From Antedon mediterranea (taxonomy: Eukaryota; Echinodermata; Crinoidea; Comatulida; Antedonidae), in NCBI RefSeq assembly GCF_964355755.1, contig NC_092670.1, positions 25,097,795 through 25,161,794 of the forward strand: 64,000 nt of DNA. Reading direction: 5' to 3'. Below are positions 1-14,763 of this stretch, piece after piece. The notes under the pieces are model-generated. The model did no database searches, was not told the DNA's origin, and was given only the letters and a program-made list of their open reading frames with translations. The translations under genes were made by a program, and so were the position numbers. Position 1 is the stretch's first letter; each line of letters opens with the position of its first letter.

Positions 1-654
1 ATACTATACTTTCACAGCGGTGAAAAGGTGAATTTAGGGCTAGAATTAAGCTAAAGTGCAACTCCACATGGCCAGGATCATGCTTAGTAATTCTTACAAC
101 AAAAAAACACAAGAATGTTTTGACTTTTTCGTTGTTATCCTACAACCTGAAGAAGACGGTGTTTGCTCTCAGAAGAAGGTTGTAAAATAACAAACGAAAC
201 GTTTTTGAAAACATAGAGTACTGCACACCCTACTTTACTGGTTATATATTATCTAATCAATAATGAAAGCTGGTCGATAATGTTTTTAATGAATTTATTA
301 TGTTATTGTAAATGATCCTTATTTTTATTTTTGAGTTATACCTATGTACAGTATTTTGTGAAAGTTAAATACTCAAATAAACACAAAATTATTAATTTAA
401 TATACTTTGATGCAGTGTTTGATTTTTTGTTGTGAATAACGTCCGTTCAAATGCTAAAAATGGTTTAGCCGTTTCATTTTTAGCGAAAAAACAGCATGTG
501 CACCATAACACACATAACCTAAATACTGTACATCTAACACTATAAAAAATCTCGGTTTTACAGGTAAGACAAATTGTTACAATCAATTGTAGTGACTCAG
601 TGGTGATTTTTACTTGGCAAAATTTCCTTTTTCCAAGTATAGTATGCTTGTTAG
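1..654. other. No gene seen
   Basis: AT-rich DNA with only short open frames and no splice-supported exon. I see no recognisable domain and no clear repeat before the minisatellite that begins near 655. Confidence 0.6.
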
Positions 655-1511
655 CACGATAGCTATTGTGCTATAGATAGTTATTGTGCTATAGATAGCT
701 ATTGTGCTATAGATAGTTATTGTGCTATAGATAGTTATTGTGCTATAGATAGCTATTGTGCTATAGATATTGTGCTATAGATAGTTATTGTGCTATAGAT
801 AGCTATTGTGCTATAGATAGCTATTGTGCTATAGATAGCTATTGTGCTATAGATAGCTATTGTGCTATAGATAGCTATTGTGCTATAGATAGCTATTGTG
901 CTATAGATAGCTATTGTGCTATAGATAGCTATTGTGCTATAGATAGCTATTGTGCTATAGATAGCTATTGTGCTATAGATAGCTATTGTGCTATAGATAG
1001 CTATTGTGCTATAGATAGCTATTGTGCTATAGATAGCTATTGTGCTATAGATAGTTATTGTGCTATAGATAGTTATTGTGCTATAGATAGTTATTGTGCT
1101 ATAGATAGCTATTGTGCTATAGATAGCTATTGTGCTATAGATAGATATTGTGCTATAGATAGTTATTGTGCTATAGATAATTATTGTGCTATAGATAGTT
1201 ATTGTGCTATAGATAGTTATTGTGCTATAGATAGTTATTGTGCTATAGATAGTTATTGTGCTATAGATAGTTATTGTGCTATAGATAGTTATTGTGCTAT
1301 AGATAGTTATTGTGCTATAGATAGTTATTGTGCTATAGATAGTTATTGTGCTATAGATAGTTATTGTGCTATAGATAGTTATTGTGCTATAGATAGTTAT
1401 TGTGCTATAGATAGTTATTGCGCTATAGATAGTTATTGCGCTATAGATAGTTATTGCGCTATAGATAGTTATTGTGCTATAGATAGTTATTGTGCTATAG
1501 ATAGTTATTGT
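655..1511. repeat. 18-bp minisatellite (about 47 units)
   Basis: Direct tandem repeat with unit TTATTGTGCTATAGATAG. Because 18 is a multiple of three, the array is open in frame and spells a six-residue repeat (SYCAID), but it has no start context, splice sites or non-repeat coding flanks. The variant units are blocked: units with TAGC dominate about 795-1060 and 1100-1135, units with TAGT dominate 1150 onward, three adjacent units near 1420-1460 carry GCGCT, and one shortened unit lies near 765. This block pattern is typical of local unit expansion. Confidence 0.97.
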
Positions 1512-1979
1512 GATAATTTGTCGGTGTAAATAGATATATACTTAAGAACAACAACAGAACATGCATATTGAAATTCAAGAAAATCGGTTCATTATTAACT
1601 TCACAAAAAAGAAAATGTGTATTCTTTTAATAGTAGTATTAATAGTAATTCAGTCGCTGGGTGCCTTCATTCTTTTTGTGAGAACAGTCAGAAAAATAGA
1701 AATTATTTTCATTTTCTTTAACAAGCGGAATAATTCAACGAACATAATGAATTGTAAACTAAATTGACCAGCATAAATGAATACACGATTGTTAACATAC
1801 TTTGGATCGTGTCCTATTCAAAGATTCATTCATTAACAACAATACCAAGCAGCCAGTGTGTTAGTTCAAATACAATTATTTCTCGTAAAATTGTTCATTG
1901 AACGCGTTCGATTGATTTGGTTTGATTGACGTACCACAACAAGCATTTATTAACCGTCCGTCATAATAATAATAACATA

Positions 1980-2115
1980 ATTGGTCAGATGTTTTGCTCT
2001 ACTCTGACGTAATTTTTACTTGATACTAAGTATATATTGACAATATAACGCTTAATTCACAGACTGGAGAGTCGAATCCACGAGCTCCTGATCATACCTC
2101 TATTTATACCACCGA
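1980..2115 (-). mobile_element. tRNA-like interspersed repeat, copy 1
   Basis: Begins TTGGTCAGATGTTTTGCTCT and carries on the minus strand a degenerate tRNA-like stretch (B-box-like sequence near 2070-2085, and the complement of ACCACCGAACTT at the end). It matches the better preserved copy at 33515-33770 and a short piece at 61555-61625. The degraded promoter boxes suggest an old inactive copy. Confidence 0.6.
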
Positions 2116-2269
2116 ACTTAAAGAAATTAAATTAAATTGAATATTAAGATCCTACCTAATTAACGTATCTGAATAAAAAACATTTAGGCCTACTATTATT
2201 GTAATTACTCAACAAAAAAGACCCCCAATTTCGTATTTTCTATTTTACCATTTCCTAATACTAATAATG

Positions 2270-2717
2270 AAAGAAGAAAATCACTAGCAGCTATGACATA
2301 TAACAAGCTGAAGTCGTCGGTAGAACACAAAACGATGTCTATAGACGTGAAATCCTAATTTCAGGAAAATGTTGCGAAAGATGATAGATATTAAATTAAC
2401 AGATAGAGTGTGTAACACGAAAATATACGAGATAACAAAACAAGAAGAATGGAGTAAAAGAATTAAACGAAGGAGACTAAAATGGTATGGACACATAATT
2501 AGATTACCGGATGATACCCCAATCAAACAAACAATGAAGGAAACTAACAGGAAAGTAAAACGACCCGTAGGAAGACCAAGAAATAACTGGATGAATCAAA
2601 TAAAGAAAGACTTACAAGGACATGTAGACACAACACAATAACAAACCATCCTGCCATAAACAGAAAAAAATGGAAACAAATTGTGGAAAGCGTAATGTCG
2701 GAAGACGGAAAACGTTA
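2270..2717 (+). pseudogene. LINE reverse transcriptase C-terminal fragment
   Basis: An open frame at 2369-2641 contains KRRRLKWYGHIIRLPDD and VGRPRNNWMNQIKKDL. This is the characteristic C-terminal tail of endonuclease/reverse-transcriptase proteins of non-LTR retrotransposons. After a stop, the family continuation NRKKWKQIVESVMSEDGKR is readable in another frame at about 2659-2717, so the fragment carries a frameshift. The endonuclease and RT core are absent upstream, consistent with 5' truncation. Confidence 0.85.
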
Positions 2718-3621
2718 GCAACAACAACAATACTAATAGTAACTATGGAGCTCTAATTTGATATGTCCACACTCTGATTCCGTGTCGGTGGTAGCATGGA
2801 ATAACATTCTGACAAATAAGTTATGGGCCCAGTGTGAACGTAATTCTGTTTTCACCTCTACGCACGAAATAGCTTCACACATGCTTTTGTTAATCGGTAA
2901 CATTTTATCATCATTTTGTTAATAGTTTTTCTTTTTTTGCACTGTGTGTTGTCATTGCTGCTGTTTTAATTATTATAACTAGTTTATTTTACTGGTATTT
3001 GTTTTAGGTTTATTCGTAATCTTGTGAGGTTTGTCTAATTAAACTTTAGTGTTCTTGCTTTCTACCTTATTTCTTGTATTGTATGGAGTTTTGTGTAAAT
3101 TACACCGCATTGTGTACGCTCACCTTTTTCCCTAAATACGGATGTGTATTGTATTAGTACAACCCCTATTAAGGCCAGGTACACATCTGATAGATGCCGT
3201 GTTCCCTGAATAGGAATTGACGTAGATTTTAAACTTATACTACCCCTCATTCGTTGTCAACGAAAAGTATCCCCTTATAAGTAGACGTGTCTTAAAGGAG
3301 GGCGTTACTGTATGAATATTTTAGTGTCATGGATTTATACTGCTGCATAATAAAATAATATATACATTGAATAGAAAAATCTAGTTAACCAAGGATGCAG
3401 CATTGTTGTGTAGAAACACCTCGGAGCATTATTTATTAATAAGGTCATCAATAAGTAACCCCCGATATATTGATCGTTTAATAGGTCGAGAGGCTTTTGT
3501 TAACCTCGAATCAGCTGACGAATTGTACTTGTACAGGTACACACTAAGTTAATCAATATGCTCTTAAATTACTCTGAGATGTGTACTAATATATTCATTA
3601 TTTTCTAGGTTAAGTTATTTT
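2718..3621. other. No gene seen
   Basis: AT-rich sequence without exons or recognised repeats; the short open frames have no splice or domain support. Confidence 0.55.
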
Positions 3622-4172
3622 CTGAACAATTTGTTCTGTTTTGCTTTTTGTTATTACGTTCGTATTGCCTAAGCCGGTTTCTGATAAAAGGCATTTATAT
3701 TTTTTCTCAAGTCGGTTAAATATAATTTATTAGACTGATTGTTGTTTTTAAAACTACGTTCAATTTATAGATTGGTTTCTGGTTATACAGACATTATTTT
3801 CTAGACTGATTTAATTTTGTCTTTTGAGGTTTGTGTTTTTTACTTTTTTTCATACTCAATTTCGAGTCAAAGTTCTTCTGACCAATTTGTTCTGTTTTTC
3901 TTTTTGTTATTACGTTGTCTGTATTGCCTATGCCGGTTTCTGGTAAAAGGCATTTATATTTTGTCTAAAATTTCGTCTATTTTGTCTATGTTATTTTCTG
4001 GCCAGTCTGTTAAATATAATTATACTGATTGTTGTTTTTTAAAACTTACGTTCAATTTATAGATTAATTTCTGTTTATACAGACATTATTATATTATATT
4101 TCTAGACTGATTAAAGTTTGTCTTTTGAGGTTTGTGTTTTTGACTTTTTTTCATACCCAATTTCGAGTCTCA
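3622..4172. repeat. Tandem duplication, two copies of about 256 bp or more
   Basis: Copy 1 (3622-3877) starts TGAACAATTTGTTCTGTTTT and copy 2 (3878-about 4172) starts TGACCAATTTGTTCTGTTTT. Both continue with the same landmarks: TTATTACGTT, GCCGGTTTCTG, AAAGGCATTTATATTTT, GACTGATTGTTGTTTTTAAA and TTTTGAGGTTTGTGTTTTT. Scattered substitutions and small indels show that it is not a fresh assembly duplicate. Confidence 0.85.
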
Positions 4173-4261
4173 AGTTGGGCATATCACTTTAACGGTGTGT
4201 ATCATGTATTATTGTTTGTCATTATGGTATAATAATGATTTGCAGGAATAGGCCTATTATA

Positions 4262-4447
4262 TTTAAGCATGTTTTCCTGTCGACGTTGTTTGATGCTATC
4301 GTTAACAATAATCGGCGATCTTCGGCGTAAACATTGAAATGTTAACGATTTACAGGAAAAGGTACTCGCTATCATCATTTCAACTTGATCGTTTTCAAAC
4401 GATCGTACGATAGCGTCGAATAACGTCGACAGGAAAACAGGCTTAAA
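4262..4447. mobile_element. Foldback/MITE, 186 bp
   Basis: Left end TTTAAGCATGTTTTCCTGTC and right end GACAGGAAAACAGGCTTAAA are near-perfect inverted copies. The inverted similarity continues inward through CGACGTT and GATGCTATCG. There is no coding capacity. The target-site duplication is unclear, so the superfamily is unassigned. Confidence 0.8.
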
Positions 4448-5382
4448 GTGCATGACAAATGAGTTAATTACCATGTAGACTTTGCTACTTTGGAACTGGA
4501 AAATGTCTGTAAATTTCGCTAAGAGTGTGTCCGGTTATAATTTAGTAATCTGGTAAAATTTCACGATATCATTTTACTAATAATGTGCAACAGTGCATCT
4601 TTTCTTAATATCACTGTTTTCAGTTAAACGAAGAATGAATGTGTGACCTAGAAATAAATGACAACGTGCATGAAAGCCTCCTTCTCCAAGCCCAGCGTCA
4701 TTTAAAAATCGATCAACACTTCATCAATTCTTTAAGACAAAATTATAACAAAAGCCTTTTTTAGATTTGGACGCATTACGTTGTTAGTTTAAAGTATTAT
4801 TTCAATGACTTGCTCAGTATTAGTAACAGTATTGCAATACGACAACCAAGGTCAACCTTTCTCTATACAGTAGGCCTAACTTCGTATTATTTAAATTAAA
4901 ATATAGTTTGTTGACCGTTAGTAGGAAGCCCGTCTATCCACATAATTCAACCGCCTCTTTGGTACCATGACAATAATATACTAGAAATTGCAAAGTGAAA
5001 ATTAGTGTGATTGCTGCGAGCAGATGGGGAGGGGCTATATTATATAATTATGCAAAACAACAATGTTGTGATACAGTCTAAATTTAAGGCCAACAATACA
5101 AAAGAATATTAGACGAAGTGTGGATTTGTTCAATCATCAATTTAGTTAATATAATTTGTAACTTGTTTAACCGTTTAAAAGTTTCTTTAAAAAATGTCTT
5201 CGTTCGTCAAATAAAAAGACCGTCCCAGAGAAATAAGTAGCCCGTAGATATCATGTCTAGCGCGAATGCTGTTCGCTGAGCGAGCTAAGGTTAGATTGCA
5301 CACCATCTATCTAGATCTATCATTTTCTTAAGTCTTAAAAATATTGATTAGCCTAAGTCCTACGCATGTACTTTTTATAATA
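4448..5382. other. No gene seen
   Basis: AT-rich intergenic sequence; nothing recognisable. Confidence 0.55.
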
Positions 5383-5461
5383 GGACCTGGGCGAATTACA
5401 ACTTAATACACCATTCTAACAATTAGAATGGCACGACTTTAAGTTGTAATCCGTCCAGGTC
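5383..5461. repeat. Compact inverted repeat (hairpin)
   Basis: GACCTGGGCGAATTACAACT near the left end pairs with AGTTGTAATCCGTCCAGGTC at the right end, and an inner CATTCTAACAATTAGAATG pair sits near the centre. As one strand it would fold into a stem of about 30 bp with small internal loops. It may be a very short MITE or a transcribed hairpin. Confidence 0.8.
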
Positions 5462-6112
5462 CCTTTTATTATTAAGTTTTTAATTAGCATCATCTGTAAA
5501 TGGGTTGTAATTACAGCCCTAATTTTAAAGACTATTGATACTGAGTACCTAAATATTGATACTTAAGTAGTAACTGCTGATAATTAGAAATGTAAATAAA
5601 TACTAGACCTATATTCGCAGAAAATACACAATATATTATTTATTCATACTCCGTACGAAAAAAAATGTTCTTTATTTACAAATAAACAATAGTTTTGGAC
5701 GGAGTTAAATTTACCTCGACGGATATTATATTACGGCTTTAGGAAAAAAAAAGAATTCTTCAATTATTGCCATAAAAATCGTATTATTCATAATTAATTG
5801 TAAAAATTATAAGTAATATAGTAGGCCTACTCATTTAAATCAAAATGGACGGCAGACAAACCACACGCACACACAACATATCAATTCGACACAAATTATA
5901 TATATATTAATATTATTAATGTACAATTAACGGTATTTCTTCTCTTTTATGGTCATGATTCAAATATTTAAAAAAAAATATGCTCTGATATACAACATAA
6001 TGATATAAATCAATTAAAAAAAATAATTTCCATTTTTCATGATTTTGGCACACTTAAAACATAGTTTGTTTTACCATGCATGATTATTAAGATTTACTGA
6101 ACCAAAAACAAA
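5462..6112. other. Region 3' of FOXJ1
   Basis: AT-rich sequence downstream of the FOXJ1 stop on the minus strand, including AT-rich runs and TTTATT (minus-strand AATAAA) near 5638 and 5672. It probably holds the FOXJ1 3' UTR; the exact polyadenylation site is not determined. Confidence 0.4.
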
Positions 6113-9301
<3,189 letters not shown>

Positions 9302-12287
9302 TTAATTTTCTGCTTCGACTTCCTTTCCTCTGATTGGTCAGCTATTCGCTACTAATTTGAGTATGATCTCAATTTTTTTCTCCTTGATTTGATCAGATAG
9401 CAAAACAGTGTAATTGAGTTTATTGATTATTCTGAAAACAAGAACAAAAATGTAAAAGAATTAGCAAACATGATTAAAATTGGTTCAGTAAGGACGCCAC
9501 CCCTCTGTGGATATTGGACAAGAAAATGCAATGTTTTTAATTTATTCCATTCGTACTTCTTGCATGCGTGCGCCATAAAAAGAGCGTGTTTGTGTTAGCG
9601 CACCAGAAGCTACGCGCCTGCTAACGCAAGTGAATTGTCCTATCATCACAGTTCTTCTAACGCGTCTCTATGTACGAATTTTTGTATGCATGGTAATACC
9701 GGGGTAACACGTTGTACGGGTAACGCCTTCAAAAACTAAACATAAGCCTACATAGTGTATATTCTTTACGTTGGCGTTAACAGAATAAGATCAGTATATC
9801 TGTGGAATCTACTCAACTATACGTAAGCAAATCGATGACATTGTTTTTTCTATATTCCAGTGTAAAACATAATATATATTATTTGTTGAGGTAGAGAGTG
9901 GGAGAGGGGTTAATGTCCAATACATCTATTGTAAGCTGACCTGGTCGATCCTGGGTGACGTGACATGCGATACTTGGTAACTAAGAACCTACAAGTAGTA
10001 TCATGATGTCTTATCAACATTGCTGTGGACTATTTGCGTAGTTTTGTTCGCTATTTAATTTAGTTAACAACAGGACTTTGTATGTACGTTATTTAATAAG
10101 CAAATTATGTACTCAATGCTCCATGACTGGATAAAACATTGAGAATCGATGCAATATCAACTGCGTATCATTGCCTATGCTAATGTTAATATATTGTTCA
10201 ATTGTATTAACATAATATAAAAAATAATAAATAGGAGTGGTTACTTGATAATTATTTTTGATAACATTTATTGTTTCCACGATGAAACACAACAAACATG
10301 ATTTAAATCAAATTTATGGCAAGCATCTGATGTCTTAAGTTTTCAAAAATAATATATTAGGCTTATATTATTTACTTGTTGTATTGTATTATGTATATTA
10401 TTGACGATTTTTTTTTATTATTGTGCATGTGTATCTTGTTAAGTTTAACCTGACATGTGTATTATTGATCAACTGTTATTATTGCATGCGTGTTCTAAAC
10501 CTGCATGGTTTCTAACCATCATCCAGTTATAGAGAGCTTTGGTGTACAGTGTACTTTGTACAGGACAGATCAGTGTGGGTGGTATCACTTATAGCCCTAT
10601 TAAGTAGCCCTTGTATTTATACCTTTAACTATTTAAATCCCGTGTCAACATACTATCAATTTGTTGTAACGATCAATGTACACGTATACAGTCATAGGCC
10701 TAACTACTCTGTGCGATACTAAATGACTATGAATATAGTACTTACAAAATCCACAACCTGTCGATTCACAAGTTGGTCATCCGGTAATCAAAACAACTGG
10801 CTATTTGCCTGACCACTGCCCTGCCGTTGACTTACTGCCCGAGCGATACTGATCTGCGTGTGCAATTCACACTAGCAAGTGCTAAACTGAAGTCTATAGA
10901 ACTCTTCATTGCATACATCCACTTAGCAACCTATAAACCGGTATCAACAAAATCCTGCACGGTGATTGGTTGACTGTTGCTAATCGGTCACCAATCCGTA
11001 TCTCTGCTGAGGGTAAACATATTCAACAATCAGTTGTCATAATGCGGATATTGTGGTGTGTTGCTTTCATTGTTATCAATGAAAAACTGTACGGGAACAA
11101 TACTTATATAAATTGTCATTAATAATAACAATGTATATTTGTTTCGTTGTCATGGATATAAATCAGGGATTTTTTAAAAATTTTTCTTTACAAATATACA
11201 ATTTTTCTATTTTTACTTTATTAATATAATAATAGCGTAGTTGGCATATCTTTTTGATAGACTGCATCTCTGGTTAAAAAGCGAAGTGCTACATATAGCC
11301 TATGTATTGTATTTGGTATCGCCAACATGGTCATTATTACGTAACGTCATATTTAAAATGTTATCGGAAAGACTCCTTTTGCGAAACATACGGGTATTTT
11401 GTGATGTGTAGAAAATACGATAAATAGTAAGCTCGCGTATTGCACGAATTAAACGTAATTAAATGTCTATTGATTTGACACAGACAGTACAATAGAGCGA
11501 AAATTGTTAAAAAAATATCTTTAAATATATAAAGATGGAGGAGTGCTACGTAACTGCTTCACGTTTTAAACCGAGTTACCCTAAGACTTAAGGCAACCGT
11601 TCAATGCCTACGCACGTCGTAGGCCTACGAAGTATGAAAGGGCTTTTTTAAAATGTTAAATGTTTTAATATAACGAGTCACTAAAAAGCCACCACAGGTT
11701 CCCTAAATTCCATGAGGTATTTTGAAGCATTTGTGGTAGCTTACTGATCACAATGGCCTTTTACATCATGAAAAAAGTTGCCAAACTCGTTTATATAATT
11801 CTCCTATAACAGCTCCTCATCCCACAATGAACTTAGCAATCGATAATTATTATTATTGATTTTCTTTACGCTAGACTGTTCGCTCATGTGTGAAATGTAA
11901 ACAATGTATTGACAAGGACTAAATATAGAGTTCATAAAGAATTTCATATGTGAATAATAAGCTATACAAAATGGCACGGTCACGACTCTCTGGAGATATT
12001 ACGCAAACAGTAGTTCAAAAGCCTGTAGCCAACGCACTTTGAAGTAAATACATTGTTCTTTACTAATTCAGTAATATACACACACGTCACACATGAAAGA
12101 GTGTTTGCATAGGTTGTACTTTTAATAGCTCCTACACAAACGTTTTGCTTAACCGATTTAAAGATTATTGCTATTTTAGATATGTAGACCGAGTTTTTAA
12201 ATTTCAGTTTGCGTTCATTGTTTTTTTACATCGATGACACACACCATAAACGTATTGTATTGGTCATGATAATGCAAACAAAGTTTA
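9302..12287. other. Upstream region of FOXJ1; no gene seen
   Basis: Three kilobases with no exon-like open frames and no clear repeats. It should contain the FOXJ1 promoter, since the gene reads away from it on the minus strand. I looked for an RFX X-box (a common feature of ciliary promoters) and did not find a convincing one. Confidence 0.5.
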
Positions 12288-12420
12288 TAGCTGGGTGATT
12301 AACGTGCGGCCTGCCATATTTGAAAGTCCAGTGTTCAATCCTGACCTGTGCCATTATGGATGTACTTCATTCCTTAAATTTGTATATCCTGTTGGCGAGT
12401 TACTTGTTGGATGAAATAAT
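12288..12420 (+). mobile_element. Possible tRNA-derived SINE
   Basis: GCTGGGTGATTAACGTG followed about 40 bp later by GTGTTCAATCCTGACC resembles a tRNA gene's A and B promoter boxes with substitutions. No cloverleaf could be closed, so it is read as a degenerate SINE head and not a tRNA gene. Confidence 0.4.
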
Positions 12421-12822
12421 AATTGAAAAATGTGAACTACAAATGTATATGGGCAAAAGTTCATGAACAATTAAATAATAGTACTTAATTCGAAACGCAC
12501 CAGCGCAGATGACAGGGTGCGTGAGATTCTGCTCTCAAGCTATTCTCAGTAAATCCGTAGTTTAGTAATCAGTCATGCATTTTGAGTTGAACATGGAAGA
12601 AAAAATTGAGTATTTATTATTATTATATAATACGATCTACATGGGAAAGGTATACATTACCGTGACAATTTGAATAAAGAATCATGTAACGTCACCACCA
12701 TGATAGATGTTTTGTCCGGTTGCATAACGTTAATAAACATGCTTCTCTGTTAAACATTAAATGTCATCCCCATGCCATTCCTACCTTATTCACCCATTAC
12801 AGCCCATCACTATCAATGCTAA

Positions 12823-14601
12823 AGCCTGGTTTCCATAAAATCGCTACACCGTCGTTAACAGCGTTTCCATTAAAATCGCTACACGCGCAGATGTCGCCGA
12901 CGCAATCGGGAAGGCTCCCCGATTCATCGCAGTCAAATCGGCAAAGTTCAACCATGTTCAACTTTGCCAATTTTGTCGGCTATGAATCGTATACGCGTGC
13001 CCAGAGCCATATATAGAGAGAGTTACGGCATTGCGTTCACGGATTTTAGAAAGTCACGTGGTGTGCACGCCGGCCATGTTTGTGTCCAACTATGCCTATG
13101 TAGCGTATGGAGTCGAGTCATTTGCTTAAAAAATGTATAACATTCACAAGGCTTTAAATATCGAATTTAATATCAAAACAATCAATTTGTTTAAAGGTTT
13201 TTGTTATTAAGATAATAACGAAATCATAAAGTTACTGCGAACATGATTTTAAACAACAAAATGTAAAAACAATGCATTATACCAAAGATAATAAAGATAA
13301 TTTATATTCTTTGGCATTACTAATACTAATAGAGAATCGCTGTACAAACTAAACGCGCACGCGTAGAGCGTGCATGGAGCGCACAACCAGAACCGTTCCG
13401 AAATTGCTATTTTTGTTGTTTAAAATCATGTTCGCAGTAACTTTATAATTTTTTTATTATTTTAACAAAAACCTTTAATCAAATTGATTGTTTTGATATT
13501 AAATTCGATAATTAAAGCCTTTTGAACGTTATACATTTTCAAAACAAGACTCAACTCCATACGCTACATAGGAATAGTTGGACACAAACACGGCTTCTAA
13601 TCCATTCAATGCCATTACTCTCTCTATATCAAAGATACTATAGCGCCACGAAGTGGCGTATATAACCAAAGAATATAAATAGGTAAAGAATCAACAGTAC
13701 GCGCTGTTATACATAGAAGGATAGGAAACGCGGACGCTTATTCATGGACGCGTAAGAATCCAGCAGCCGAACGACGGCGGGCTCTAGATATGGTTCCCGT
13801 CTAATCCCACGTTTCGATGGATCGTGATGATCTGATGTGTTCTCGCGTCTGTGCTCTACTAATTTTGATATTATTAATATTTTGATAATCATTTTGATAA
13901 ATAATCATCGTTTTCATTTTTATAGATATTTACAATAAAAGTTTTACCTTACCCACGCCTGAAGGTGGCGCACTTCTTCTAGCGAAAAAGAAATGCGCCA
14001 CCTTCAGGCGTAGGCAAATAGTAACCCGGATGTGGTTTACACCGCCAACGGAACTGTTGTATCTTCTCCTTTTATTATCATTTGATATAACTACGTGGCG
14101 CTATACGATCTTTGCTATATATGGCTCTGCGCGTGCCAAAGAATATTTAGCGCTCGCGTACTAGATCCCCCGATAAATTCTAGCGTTTCCATAGAATCGC
14201 TACGCTCTGTCGTGTAGCGATTTAAAGCCCGGCGCACACTAGAGCTTTCGGCTGAGCCAACTGGCACGAGTAACACTTGGCTCACTAAAAAATTTGCCGC
14301 AAACTATGTTCGCGTTCTATCGGACGCACACTAAACGCCTTGAGTACGCGATTTTCTGATTGGATAATTACTTACTACGCTAACAGCACGCGCTGAAATA
14401 TCATAATAAATCAGAACATGTCATGCGCAGTGGAATTTTTTAGTGAGCAGGAAGCTCACGTTCGGCGCACACTTGAGGAAAATGGCACGCGTGCCAAAAA
14501 ATATTAAACACGATAGATATTTTCCTCAGCGGCATGCGTGGCCGATTCCTCACGAAATCCCCGGCGCACACTGTGAGGCAAGTCTTTATGGAAACCAGGC
14601 T
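12823..14601. mobile_element. Nested inverted-repeat transposon complex, 1.8 kb
   Basis: The outer ends are perfect 17-bp inverted copies: AGCCTGGTTTCCATAAA at 12823-12839 and TTTATGGAAACCAGGCT at 14585-14601. Subterminal copies of the tip lie at 12867 and 14184. The right side carries four copies of CGG(C/A)CGCACACT-like sequence near 14230, 14321, 14463 and 14562, as expected for transposase-binding repeats. Nested inside is a second foldback with arms of about 220-250 bp (13011-13260 and 13411-13630). A third pair of inverted segments contains GAGCCATATATAG and its complement at 12998 and 14113. No transposase frame is visible, so it is non-autonomous. The target-site duplication is unclear. 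Confidence 0.75.
13957..14011. repeat. Perfect short hairpin inside the nested element
   Basis: CGCCTGAAGGTGGCGCA and TGCGCCACCTTCAGGCG are perfect inverted copies flanking a loop of about 20 bp. It is the cleanest short stem in the window and lies within the 12823-14601 complex. Confidence 0.9.
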
Positions 14602-14763
14602 ACAGAAGAAAAGAAGCACTTTCATAATTTATGTAAAGGTACGAATAAAAAAAGAACATGAATGCCGTTTCTAAAATTTAATACAATAGCAGTAATACAT
14701 ATTGCAATATTGGATACATTCATGTATACATGTAAAAATTCCTAAGCATTCCGAAATGACAGA

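Noticed and set aside
756-1529. 257-codon open frame of SYCAID repeats
   Set aside because: It follows from the 18-bp period of the minisatellite; no coding context, no unique flanks, no splice sites.
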